NCBI GenBank assembly: GCA_020444175.1
Contig: JAHLLM010000017.1
Location: 40,547-104,546 of the forward strand
Direction: 5' to 3'
Length of the DNA stretch: 64,000 nt
DNA from: Desulfobulbaceae bacterium
GTDB taxonomy: Bacteria; Desulfobacterota; Desulfobulbia; Desulfobulbales; SURF-16
The position numbers and the translations under genes are program-made. A model generated the notes under the pieces. It searched no databases. It had not been told where the DNA came from and saw only the letters and a list, made by a program, of their open reading frames with translations. Positions 1 to 9,064 of this stretch are shown in pieces (the stretch's first letter is position 1; the number at the start of each line of letters is the position of its first letter).

Positions 1-3000
1 CGCCCCCATCAAAGATAAGAATTGTATTGCCAAAGAAAAAATTCCAGTACTCGCCAATAACAATCTCATCCTTACCGCCTGGGGCAACATCGCCGACAGC
101 CAGTTCATGATGATCCTGAAAGGAGGAGGCAAGGGAGGTATATGAAAAAGAGTTTCCACTTATATGGCCGCGAATGATGATGTCCTCGTCCCAGGTATCG
201 GTGATGACAATCTCGTCAAGGTTGTCACCGGTTAAATCTCCTACTGCCAATTGATCATCATCGCGCAACACCATTGAAAACTGGGCCAGCAGAGAATCCG
301 ACCAATAGCTGCCGTTTATATTAAAGTAAAAATAACATCGGTAAACAGAGACCGTATCCGTACCCTTGTCGGCAATAACAATCTCCGGTTTACCGCCGTC
401 GCCGCCGATCACGTCTCCCACCGCCATTTCATCGTCAGGGCTGTAGGGATAATAAAATTCATGCAGCAGTGTGCCTGATTTATTAAAAACCTTGATACGA
501 TCCGCACTGCTGTCAGCCAGAATAATGCTGTCTCCGCCCCCAAGGGTGCCGAGGTCGGCCACGGCCAAGTCATCATCCTCGTCAATGGAAACACCGAGCC
601 AGTCCAAAATGACATGGTTCTTGATATGCAGATTTTCATTGGCCATGGGCGGATTATAGTTGTTCATGGTGTTTGAGATAGAATCGATATTATTGACAAA
701 AGTTGTATAATAGTTGCCCACGCCACTAATCAGTAAACCGTTGTCCCCTTCATATTCATAGCCGGGAGAATTATAGAGAACACCGAGACTGGTTTGAATC
801 GGAGTAAGCAGTTCCGCGGCATCGTTGCCTATGATTCGGCCAAGAGCAAAGTCACGGTAGCCGTCATCATTTAAATCAGAATAGGGCTGGTCGCAGAGGG
901 GAACCTCGTGCTGCCCTTCCGGAATCGTCAAGGTAATGGTAAAGGAGGGAATGATTTCGGTTTCTCCCACCAGCAGCATATAGCCGCTTGACCGCCAGTT
1001 CGGGTGCAGCAGATAGCCCCACCCTCCCGAGTAGGTCATGCCGTTTGATCCCTGTACGTAGTCATGGTTCAGGGCCTGGAGAAGTTCCGTCCTGGCATTG
1101 GATGAATTCAGATAGCCCAGCACTCCGTTTTTATCATCAACGAATCTTGCCATTTCTGAGAGCAGGGCATCGACATCGGTATTAGTATAGAGACCATAGA
1201 GTTTGGCCGGATGGGTGACCACCAGATAGTCGCGGTTAGCGACAGGAGCCAGTACCGTATTGGTGTTCAACGGAACTTCATCCACACCCCACCAGCCTTC
1301 AATGGTTTTGATGGCCGGCACCTGGTAATGGAAAGTCTTTTCCAGATAGTCGCTGCCCACCAACCGGGAATAGTGCACATCCGTCTTTTTGCCGATTTTG
1401 TAATCAAACCAGTAAGGATCAGGGGTTACCAGCACCGTACTCATGTTGATGGTGCATTCCTTCTGCTCGCCAGGCATGAGATTGCCGATGGAGTAAGTGA
1501 CTTTCGAGGATTTTGAAACCGTATCAAAACGCACCCGCGGCTGGTAGCCGTAGTCGCTCTGGATTGCCTGGAATCCTGCGTGGTAGTCCTCAACCACCAC
1601 ATTATAGAGAATCTCATCACTGATATTTTTCACATAGAGTTTTGCCTCGTAGTAGACTTCGTTCCGTTTCACCTGTCCCCTGGTTAACTGGATGAAACTA
1701 AATTCAAACCAGTTGGGCGGAATCATGATGTTCTGAACAGCAACCGTGATGGACTTCTCTGCGGCAAGACCGTCGTTGTTAAAAATCTGCACTTTGATCT
1801 CATGATCTTCGCCGCTTGCCGCACCAAATGAATTCCAGGTATAGGTTACATGTTCATCTTCACCCGGCGACCCGTTAATCTGGGCAACATGAAGCTGCTC
1901 ATCGTCAACGGAAAAAACAATTTTTTCAACCCCGGAGTCCGCGTCATTGGCCCAAGCCTCTAACTCCACACTGGTGCCGGATACAGTCGCTCCCGGCGCG
2001 GGGCTGATGAATCCACCCAGCGGTAAAGATATATCCTGGGGACGCACATAAACATCCACCGGAATCTCCCTGCAGGTTGAAGCTCCTACCCTGTCATAGG
2101 CACACACTTTTACCAGATAATGCCCGTTTGGAAACGCTGCAGGGTCAAAGCGCCAGTCAAACTGATCGCCAAAGGCGGTATGATACAGTTCATCGTTGAC
2201 AAAATATTCGATTTTAGCGACGTCAACGTTGTCAAAGGCCTCAACTTTAACATTTACCGGACTGCCAACCATACCCGGCATGTTCACGTCAAGGGAGGGC
2301 GGCTCATAATCAGGAATACCAGGGGTTTCAAAATAATGGGGTTCGCTTTCAACCTGATTGCCGTCCGCATCCGTTGATTTCACGACATAACGATAGGTGC
2401 TGGATGGGAAGAGCCCGGTCAGATCAATGGTGTGGACCTCGACAAGGGGAGTTTCCACCGCCTCTTCCGGAGATCCGGCATCAAGCTCATAGGCCACAAT
2501 ACTGTCTGCCGGCACGCTGGTCTGCCAGACAATCCTGGCTTCGGTGGGGGAAAGAACATTGGCAACCGGCCCTTCAACGATGGCAGGAAGCATGTACTCA
2601 AAGGCACCCATGTCAATCCTGTCCCCACCAAAAGTCGGAACCGGATCAGAGGGGTCTCCCGCGTCCCGGCAGGGAGAGTCGTGCCCGAGATGAAAATCCC
2701 CGGCACTTGGTGCGACAAAAAGCGGATCTACGGCAAGGGCGCCAAAGCCTCCGGCAATTCCTGAATAGCCGACCGTACAGTTAAAAACGTCATTATAACC
2801 AACATCCGGCGCTATATAGCCGACAAGAGCCTGGATACCGGTTTCATAATTGACAATGATATTGTTTTTTACCACCGGGGCTGAAATATCGATAAACATC
2901 CCCTGCAGTCCGCGTTCATCCGGATAAAAGACATTATTTTTTATGACCGCGGCCGGACTTCCCACTGCAAAGACGCCGATATCGTTATTGCGAATAACAT

Positions 3001-3433
3001 TGCGGCTGAAGGTAAGCGATGACGACTCAACCCATAAACCGCGGCTTTCGGCTATGGGAGGGATACCGGCGGGATCAGGGGCAAGATCAATGGTAAAACC
3101 GCTGAACTCGGCATTAAGAACACCCACGGCTTTCACCACATCAGGGGGCGCTCCTATATTGTTGACTCCGATTATCCTGGTGACATCGGCTCCTGCTCCA
3201 ATGACATCAACCTCGGATTTCAAGGTAATATTTTCATGATAATCCCCGGCATAAACGACAATCCGGTCACCCCTGCTTGAGGCGCGCAGAGCGGTTGTAA
3301 TTGTTGTATATGAGCATGTGTCACACACATAAAGGTTTGCTGCCTCTGCAGGGATAGTTCCACCGAAAAAAAGACTGATCACCGCTGCAACAACAATAAA
3401 TGATTTCTCGATGCTTCGTGTTGCTTTCTCCAT
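1..3433 (-). CDS. Secreted multidomain surface protein (beta-helix, Fn3/Ig-like, C25-like, FG-GAP repeats), 3' end off the window
   Basis: I translated this by eye on the minus strand; it is open from the ATG at 3433 to the window edge, about 1144 codons. An SD-like AGGGGAG lies 6-7 nt upstream. The N-terminus is a signal peptide ending near AEA/AN. Next comes a right-handed beta-helix region (about residues 40-260, repeated V-I-x-N-N turns), then Fn3/Ig-like modules. A stretch beginning YLVVTHPAKLYGLYTNTDVD and containing LLVGETEIIPS and DLNDDGYRDFALGRI matches the pattern of gingipain-type (peptidase C25) proteins. I could not find the usual catalytic His and Cys motifs, so proteolysis is unproven. 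The last part carries FG-GAP/VCBS-like repeats of the form D-x-L-A-V-G-D-L...D-E-I-V-I (about 60 residues each). It is probably exported and surface bound. The 5' leader holds a riboswitch-terminator (3541-3660). Confidence 0.85.
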   Translation of the reverse strand, partial: MEKATRSIEKSFIVVAAVISLFFGGTIPAEAANLYVCDTCSYTTITTALRASSRGDRIVVYAGDYHENITLKSEVDVIGAGADVTRIIGVNNIGAPPDVVKAVGVLNAEFSGFTIDLAPDPAGIPPIAESRGLWVESSSLTFSRNVIRNNDIGVFAVGSPAAVIKNNVFYPDERGLQGMFIDISAPVVKNNIIVNYETGIQALVGYIAPDVGYNDVFNCTVGYSGIAGGFGALAVDPLFVAPSAGDFHLGHDSPCRDAGDPSDPVPTFGGDRIDMGAFEYMLPAIVEGPVANVLSPTEARIVWQTSVPADSIVAYELDAGSPEEAVETPLVEVHTIDLTGLFPSSTYRYVVKSTDADGNQVESEPHYFETPGIPDYEPPSLDVNMPGMVGSPVNVKVEAFDNVDVAKIEYFVNDELYHTAFGDQFDWRFDPAAFPNGHYLVKVCAYDRVGASTCREIPVDVYVRPQDISLPLGGFISPAPGATVSGTSVELEAWANDADSGVEKIVFSVDDEQLHVAQINGSPGEDEHVTYTWNSFGAASGEDHEIKVQIFNNDGLAAEKSITVAVQNIMIPPNWFEFSFIQLTRGQVKRNEVYYEAKLYVKNISDEILYNVVVEDYHAGFQAIQSDYGYQPRVRFDTVSKSSKVTYSIGNLMPGEQKECTINMSTVLVTPDPYWFDYKIGKKTDVHYSRLVGSDYLEKTFHYQVPAIKTIEGWWGVDEVPLNTNTVLAPVANRDYLVVTHPAKLYGLYTNTDVDALLSEMARFVDDKNGVLGYLNSSNARTELLQALNHDYVQGSNGMTYSGGWGYLLHPNWRSSGYMLLVGETEIIPSFTITLTIPEGQHEVPLCDQPYSDLNDDGYRDFALGRIIGNDAAELLTPIQTSLGVLYNSPGYEYEGDNGLLISGVGNYYTTFVNNIDSISNTMNNYNPPMANENLHIKNHVILDWLGVSIDEDDDLAVADLGTLGGGDSIILADSSADRIKVFNKSGTLLHEFYYPYSPDDEMAVGDVIGGDGGKPEIVIADKGTDTVSVYRCYFYFNINGSYWSDSLLAQFSMVLRDDDQLAVGDLTGDNLDEIVITDTWDEDIIIRGHISGNSFSYTSLASSFQDHHELAVGDVAPGGKDEIVIGEYWNFFFGNTILIFDGG

Positions 3434-3540
3434 GATTTTCTCCCCTCGAAGTGGCAACTGCCGGTTCATTTAGTAAACTTGTTCGTTTTCATTTTAATTC
3501 TGTTTTCTTATCATTTCCTTAGGCTTCGCGCGCAGACCGC

Positions 3541-3660
3541 CCCCAAATAAAAAGCCGGGCTGCCTCTTTCTTAAGGCAGCCCGGCTATCTTTCTAAAGAC
3601 CCGCGGCTTTCCGCCCCTGCCTTGCAGCAGGTTTAGCTTTATCTTTATATATTCGCGACA
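3541..3660 (-). promoter_or_regulatory. GEMM-I-type cyclic dinucleotide riboswitch overlapping an intrinsic terminator
   Basis: On the minus strand the leader reads AAAGCTAAACC, a small stem CCTG...CAGG, then GGGGCGGAAAGCCGCGGGTCT, a short stem, and ATAGCCGGGCTGCC. This follows the order of the GEMM-I aptamer (GCAAACC, P2 hairpin, GGGACGCAAAGCC, ACGGGTC, P3, AGCCRGGTTGCC). The aptamer's 3' strand AGCCGGGCTGCC (+ strand 3574-3585) is also the 5' arm of a perfect 12-bp stem with GGCAGCCCGGCT, followed by TTTTTATTT, so ligand binding could decide termination. It lies about 110 nt upstream of the ATG at 3433. GEMM-I senses c-di-GMP; the GEMM-Ib variant of deltaproteobacteria senses cyclic AMP-GMP. 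Which applies depends on one binding-pocket base I cannot place with certainty. Confidence 0.75.
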
Positions 3661-3801
3661 GTCAAATTCAGTCGATAATTCAAGTTTATAGAAACATCAA
3701 AAACAAGTCAAGACGTCACCGCGGCATCAGTCAGAAAACAAACAAAAAAACAGGCGCAATCAGATTGACAGAAACGGAATGCCAACTACCGATTTTTCCT
3801 A

Positions 3802-3835
3802 TTTTCAGGAATTTTCACGTTCAAATTCCTGAAAA
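3802..3835. repeat. 13-bp perfect inverted repeat in the divergent intergenic region
   Basis: TTTTCAGGAATTT and AAATTCCTGAAAA are separated by 8 nt. There is no T-tract on either side, so it is not a classical terminator. It lies between the riboswitch and the start of the divergent gene at 4088 and could be an operator or a structured leader. Confidence 0.6.
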
Positions 3836-3869
3836 ATGAACTTGTTTTTCTCTAAAAAACATCCCAAAA

Positions 3870-3917
3870 CTATTAACATACTGTAATTTTTTAAGAAAAA
3901 TTACAGTATGTTAATAG
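3870..3917. repeat. 22-bp perfect A/T-rich palindrome upstream of the 4088 gene
   Basis: CTATTAACATACTGTAATTT (continuing two more T) pairs perfectly with its complement across a 4-nt loop. It sits about 170 nt before the ATG at 4088. The flanks give no proper T-tract. It may be a transcript-stabilising hairpin, an operator, or the end of a lost mobile element. Confidence 0.7.
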
Positions 3918-4087
3918 GAACAATTATTGCAGTAAATGTACGCCAACCCACCCGTTCTGCCACATCGTAACAGCCTGCAGATAGGGGCTTTCTTTTGAGG
4001 AAGAAAAGGATAAGTTGTTTCCTAACTTTGTTCTCAGCTAAGCTGAAACATAAAATTATGAGTTTATTCATCACCCAGGGGATTAAA

Positions 4088-7000
4088 ATGAAGAGATTTC
4101 TGAACCTCACTCTGGCAACTGTCTCATTGCTGCTGTTTGCAGTGACGGTTTCAACCATTCAAGCCGCTGAGATTCTTGTCAACCAGACAACATCAGGAAG
4201 CCAGTTCGGTATAAAGGTTGCCGCCAATAACAGTGGCGATATTGTTACGGCCTGGACTGACTGGGAATACGATACAGACGACTCAGTCATTCGCTATGCT
4301 ATTGTCTGCCGTCTCTTTGATCGCAGCGGCGTGCCAAGGACAAACGAAATCCTGGTTCACTCCTATACCCCTGTTCTGGACGAGCCCTATGGAAATCTTA
4401 CCTCTGTGGCCATGGATGAAAGCGGCAATTTTATTGTGCTCTGGCAGATGAATGACGGTGACGATGACGGCATATTTGCCCGGCGCTTTGACAGCACCGG
4501 TACGCCCCTGGGAACGGCCTTCCAGGTAAACGATTCCAGCGACAATAGCCAGACTGTCGGCAAGGCTGCCATGGACGCCGCTGGAAATTTTGTTATTGTC
4601 TGGTATGACTTTACCCTCCCGAGCACCCACCATATCCAAGCCCGGCTCTTTGCCGCGGACGGTACGCCCCGGGGAGCCTCCTTTCAGGTTGACCAGAGCG
4701 GCCCTGCCGCCACTCATCCTGCCGTTGACATGGGGCCAGACGGCAGCTTTGTCGTCACCTGGACAAACGGTGGTTCACTTGAAGACATTATGGCCCGCCG
4801 CTATGATGAAAACGGCCTGGCCGTTAGCGATGAATTCATTGTCAACACCTACACCGACTATGGTCAGCAGTTGTCTTCAGTGGCCCTTGACAATGCCGGC
4901 AATTTTATCATTGCCTGGCAGGGTCATCCCGGTTATCCAACCTCGGCAAATGATGTGTTTTTTCAGCGCTTCGACAACCAGGGCAATTTTCTGGGCAGCG
5001 AAACAAGGCCCGGCGTCGTCCAGGTTCTCAGCAATGATTTTCCGCATGTTGCCTCTGATATTTACGGCAATTTCATGGTTGTCTGGGCAAGCGATGGCTT
5101 TTCCGGCGTCAACTCCGGCTACGAAACTGTGGCCCGGATTTACGTCAGTGACGGCAACCCTATGGACAGCCAGGAAAGGAGAATCAATGATTCCTCCTAT
5201 CGCAGCCAGGACGGAGGCAACAGCGCGGCGGCCGGTGACGGCGTCTTTGCCGTGGCCTGGACAAGCTGGCATGACCTTGTAACAGCCCCGGACGTTTACC
5301 TGAGTATCGAACAGACCGGAGCCCCTCTTTGCGCCGATGTCGATGGGGACGGATACGGCAACGGACCGGAATGCGCCGGTATCGACTGCGATGATGCCAA
5401 TCCGTCCATCAATGAAGGTCAGGAGGAAGTATGCAATGACGGACTCGATAACAACTGTAATGGTGCAGTTGATCTGGATGATTCCTTTTGCAACGCACCG
5501 CCCAGCTATTTTGTCGATATTCAGGATTCCTCCTGCAGCGATGCCGGACCCGGCAGTGAGACGGAACCATTCTGTACCATCGGTCAGGGCATCAGTACGG
5601 CTGTCGCCGGTGAGACAATTCTGGTCCGTGACGGCACTTATCCGGAAACTGTAACGATCAACAAGAATCTCACCCTGCGCTCTGAATACGGCGCAGCCGG
5701 CACAATCATCGACGCCGGCCAGGCCGATTCAGCGTTGCGTATAGGCGCAAGCCCCATCGTCCAAGGATTCACTCTTCAAAACGGCAGGGCGCCAAAAGGA
5801 GGCGGCATATGGTTTAACAGCGGCTCAACATCCCTCGTTGCCGACTGTATTGTCCGCGACAACCGGGCCTATGATACGTATTTCCCCTACGGAGTCGGCG
5901 GCGGAGTCTATATGTCCTCAGCCTCGCCGACACTGGAACGGGTCACCATTACGGAAAACTCGGCGACAGATGGCGGCGGAGTCTATCTGGAAACCTATTC
6001 GAACCCTGAGTTCGATCAGTCCACAATCAGCGGCAATACCGCCACTCATGGCGCCGGTATTTACAGCAACGCATCATCCTTTACCCTGTTCAGTTCCCTG
6101 ATTTCCGGCAACCAGTCCAGCCGGGATGGAGCAGGCATCTATGCCTTTAACGCAAACCCCTACGGACAGCCGCTCATCGAGCAGAGCCGGATAACGGAAA
6201 ACGGCATTACCACCAGCGGCTCCACTTACCGGGGCACGGCTATGTACCTGGATCGCACCTCGCCCCGGGTTATTAATTCCATCATCAGCAGAAACGGCAG
6301 TTCCGACCAGGGAGGAGATACAATCTACTGCATCAATGACTCCGATATCACGGTGCAGAGTTCCACCTTTCATGATAATTATAGGGCTGCCATTTATTAC
6401 ACAAACTCTGCTCCCAGCATAACAAACTCGATCATCTGGAGCGATGTCGGCTCCGGTGTTGTCGGTTATCCAGAGGCCGCTGCCGGTTTTTCGGATATCT
6501 TGCACTTTGATCCGGTTTATCCGGGCACCGGCAATATAAACACCGATCCACTGCTGGATGGCAGCTCCAGGCTGACACCAGCCTCTCCCTGTATTGACAC
6601 AGGATCGGGAGTGGATGCTCCGGTCCTTGATATCGACGGCGAAAGCCGCCCCCAGGAGAGCGGCTATGACATGGGGGCCGATGAATTTTCAGTTGCGCCT
6701 AAAATTCTTTTTACCGACCCTGTAGCCGATGCCCTTCATGTCGATATCGATTCTGCCATAACCACAACATTCAACCGGGACATGGAAACCCTCACCCTTG
6801 ACGGCAACTTTCTGCTCTCAAGTAGCGGCATAAACGTTCCCGGCACAGTGAGCGCGGACGTACCGAGCATCATAACATTCACTCCCCTTGCCCCGCTCAC
6901 CTATAACACGACCTATACGGCAACAATAACCACAGGACTTGGGGATATTTATGGTGCAAGCCTTGGTTCCGACTATACCTGGAATTTTACGACCCAGCTG

Positions 7001-8395
7001 CCACCACCTCCGCCACCTGATACCACCTCCCCGACAATCATTTCCGTCAGTCCTGTCTGGGAGGAAACCGGCGTTCCGGTAAATACAGGTGTTATTGTTA
7101 CTTTTGATGAAGACATAGAACCATCCACTCTCGATACCAATTCATTTTATCTGGAGTGGTGGGATGATGCGTCGGCAGAGTATGTTTCAATCCCCGGATC
7201 TGTGAGTTACAATGCGTTCAATTATACAGGGACATTTACACCAGACAGCGACCTGCCATATAAAACGTATATTTATTTCTATGTGAAAGATACAGTTACC
7301 GACCTGGCCGGTAATCCTTTGGATAATACAGGAAGTGTGAGCTATCCGGATTATCACAGTTATTTCCAGACGGGATGCAGTCCGTCAGTTCCGACGGTTG
7401 TCAACAGCTCACCCGGCGAAAATGCTCAGGATGTGCCCCTTGATGCCTCCATTACCATGACTTTCAGCACGGATATGGATCCGAGTACTATAACGACGGA
7501 CACATTTGTCCTATACCAGCTTCCCAATTATGACATACTTACCGGCACAGTCAGTTATGACAATGGCAGCAGAACGGCAACATTCACTCCAAATGCACCC
7601 CTGGCGGCCGGCACGCAGTTTTATACAGGTGTAAGTTCGACACTTGCCGATATTCATGGAGTGACCATGTGCACCTACTATGTCTATTTTTTTGATTCAA
7701 CTGCAGATGTAACCTGTGTTGATGGCGATGGCGACGGCTACGGCGATCCCGGTAATCCAGGAAATACCTGCCCGGATGACAACTGTCCGGCGCTTTCCAA
7801 TCCGGGTCAAGAGGATCTGGATGTTGACGGCATTGGTGATGCCTGCGATGATGACATTGACGGCGACTGTCTCTTGAACGTCGACGAACCGGTTTGCGCC
7901 CCCCCTGCCGTTGCAGACTGTTGTGTGTATGACGGTGACTGCGACGATGACGGTCTGCCGGACGGCACCTGCAGTCCAGGTGAAGACATCAACAATAACG
8001 GCATTGTTGATGCCGGCGAGACAGACCCCTTGAACCCGGACAGCGACGGAGACGGCATCCTGGACGGCACCGAATACGGACTCACGGCTCCGGTCAAACC
8101 GGAATTTACGGATATGACTGTCTTTGTGGCAGACGCAGATCCTTCCACCACCACCGATCCAACCAATCAGGACACGGATGGAGACGGCATTCCTGATGGT
8201 GTTGAAGACGCCAACCATAACGGCCGGGTTGATGTTGGTTTAGGCGAGACAGATCCCGTCTGCAGTGAGCTTAATGCAGCAGATCTGGATGGTGATCTGG
8301 ATAGCGATGGAATCGACCTGTGGCTTTTTATACAGGAAGGCGCTGCTGTTGACCTTAATGATTTTGCCATGGATTTCGGCTCATCATGCCATTGA
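4088..8395 (+). CDS. Large secreted mosaic protein (propeller-like repeats, MopE-type metal motif, beta-helix, SbsA Ig-like domains, TSP3 repeats)
   Basis: The protein is 1435 aa. The start at 4088 is preferred over longer frames because AGGGGA precedes it by 5 nt and it begins a clean signal peptide (MKRFLNLTLATVSLLLF, cleavage near IQA-AE). Residues about 30-410 hold degenerate repeats (FVVTW, ARRYDENG), propeller-like. About 415-470 is a Cys/Asp-rich MopE-type putative metal-binding motif (DVDGDGYGNG...DCDDANPSINEG...CNDGLDNNCNG). About 480-860 is a right-handed beta-helix with repeated EN/N-GGG-VY turns. About 870-1220 contains three SbsA/Big_5 Ig-like domains (typical F-x-x-x-M-D-P and T-F-T-P motifs). 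The C-terminus is rich in DxDGDGxxD calcium-binding thrombospondin type 3 repeats. It is probably a Ca-stabilised cell-surface or released adhesin/matrix protein, divergent from the gene ending the window's left edge. Confidence 0.9.
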   Translation: MKRFLNLTLATVSLLLFAVTVSTIQAAEILVNQTTSGSQFGIKVAANNSGDIVTAWTDWEYDTDDSVIRYAIVCRLFDRSGVPRTNEILVHSYTPVLDEPYGNLTSVAMDESGNFIVLWQMNDGDDDGIFARRFDSTGTPLGTAFQVNDSSDNSQTVGKAAMDAAGNFVIVWYDFTLPSTHHIQARLFAADGTPRGASFQVDQSGPAATHPAVDMGPDGSFVVTWTNGGSLEDIMARRYDENGLAVSDEFIVNTYTDYGQQLSSVALDNAGNFIIAWQGHPGYPTSANDVFFQRFDNQGNFLGSETRPGVVQVLSNDFPHVASDIYGNFMVVWASDGFSGVNSGYETVARIYVSDGNPMDSQERRINDSSYRSQDGGNSAAAGDGVFAVAWTSWHDLVTAPDVYLSIEQTGAPLCADVDGDGYGNGPECAGIDCDDANPSINEGQEEVCNDGLDNNCNGAVDLDDSFCNAPPSYFVDIQDSSCSDAGPGSETEPFCTIGQGISTAVAGETILVRDGTYPETVTINKNLTLRSEYGAAGTIIDAGQADSALRIGASPIVQGFTLQNGRAPKGGGIWFNSGSTSLVADCIVRDNRAYDTYFPYGVGGGVYMSSASPTLERVTITENSATDGGGVYLETYSNPEFDQSTISGNTATHGAGIYSNASSFTLFSSLISGNQSSRDGAGIYAFNANPYGQPLIEQSRITENGITTSGSTYRGTAMYLDRTSPRVINSIISRNGSSDQGGDTIYCINDSDITVQSSTFHDNYRAAIYYTNSAPSITNSIIWSDVGSGVVGYPEAAAGFSDILHFDPVYPGTGNINTDPLLDGSSRLTPASPCIDTGSGVDAPVLDIDGESRPQESGYDMGADEFSVAPKILFTDPVADALHVDIDSAITTTFNRDMETLTLDGNFLLSSSGINVPGTVSADVPSIITFTPLAPLTYNTTYTATITTGLGDIYGASLGSDYTWNFTTQLPPPPPPDTTSPTIISVSPVWEETGVPVNTGVIVTFDEDIEPSTLDTNSFYLEWWDDASAEYVSIPGSVSYNAFNYTGTFTPDSDLPYKTYIYFYVKDTVTDLAGNPLDNTGSVSYPDYHSYFQTGCSPSVPTVVNSSPGENAQDVPLDASITMTFSTDMDPSTITTDTFVLYQLPNYDILTGTVSYDNGSRTATFTPNAPLAAGTQFYTGVSSTLADIHGVTMCTYYVYFFDSTADVTCVDGDGDGYGDPGNPGNTCPDDNCPALSNPGQEDLDVDGIGDACDDDIDGDCLLNVDEPVCAPPAVADCCVYDGDCDDDGLPDGTCSPGEDINNNGIVDAGETDPLNPDSDGDGILDGTEYGLTAPVKPEFTDMTVFVADADPSTTTDPTNQDTDGDGIPDGVEDANHNGRVDVGLGETDPVCSELNAADLDGDLDSDGIDLWLFIQEGAAVDLNDFAMDFGSSCH

Positions 8396-8443
8396 TATTC
8401 AGTTCTGATAGAAAATGAACGTGGCTGGGTCAGACAGGCCCAG

Positions 8444-8585
8444 TCACAACAAGATATATAAAGTTACATCGTAACCTAACCCAGTAAGCATTTTGCTTTT
8501 TATCCTGACAATAGCCGAATCGTCATCAACAAGGAGAATCCGTTCATTGCCTCCCGAAACAGGTGTAGTGCCAAGTCGGCAAGTG
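8444..8585 (-). pseudogene. Response-regulator receiver-domain remnant
   Basis: On the minus strand this short stretch reads GGNERILLVDDDSAIVRIKS followed by KMLTGLGYDVTLYILL and a stop at 8444-8446. RILLVDD(D/E) and LGYDV are the first strand and helix of a CheY-like receiver as found at the end of hybrid kinases. An in-frame stop lies just upstream and everything after the first 35 or so residues is missing. It is therefore a relic of a larger hybrid kinase or regulator. Confidence 0.65.
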
Positions 8586-8617
8586 TATGTTCAAGTTTTC
8601 CAGACCAGCTCTCTCAA

Positions 8618-8980
8618 TCAATGTCCTTTTTTTTCCGCCCAGACCCCGATCTCCTTTACTATTCGCTCAGGATCAGGAGCGTTGCGCAGCAGCATTTTTT
8701 TGAATAATTCGTAGTACCTGATTTGAATAAAATCAAATTGGCAGCCAATCCCGTCAGCGTTATAATGAATGACCCGGCAGGTAAATTCAACCTGTCCCAA
8801 CAGGGTAAGACTGAAATATTCATTAGGAAGCACAAGCGGGACAGGATCAAGCCCGATAAAAGCTCCGGCAAAACTTAAATTCAGCGTATTTCCTCTCAAC
8901 ACCAATTTACGACGGGGCATTTCTAATTTCACCTTGAAATTCAGAAGAAGTCGAAAATGTTTTCTACGCTCTTTTCTCAT
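8618..8980 (-). CDS. PilZ domain protein
   Basis: The protein is 120 aa, a single-domain size. The N-terminal RRKHFR supplies the RxxxR motif (R6/R10) and NLSFAGAFI matches the second (D/N)xSxxG motif about 30 residues on, the two signatures that contact c-di-GMP in PilZ domains. The middle region (FSLTLLGQVEFTCRVIHYNADGIGCQF) has the usual beta-barrel pattern. There is no membrane segment or output domain, so it would act as a cytoplasmic c-di-GMP adaptor. It lies close to the riboswitch-controlled surface protein, though no shared transcript is implied. Confidence 0.88.
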   Translation of the reverse strand: MRKERRKHFRLLLNFKVKLEMPRRKLVLRGNTLNLSFAGAFIGLDPVPLVLPNEYFSLTLLGQVEFTCRVIHYNADGIGCQFDFIQIRYYELFKKMLLRNAPDPERIVKEIGVWAEKKGH

Positions 8981-9064
8981 AATTTATCACTATACGATTT
9001 TATGACGACATTTTCATTAAGTGTGGCAGTGTCTCCTGTTGTCAAATAATCTTTAATTTGCCTC

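Noticed and set aside
2374..2784. Plus-strand open frame of 136 codons
   Set aside because: It is the shadow of the minus-strand surface protein; composition is Arg/Gln-rich and there is no SD or family pattern.
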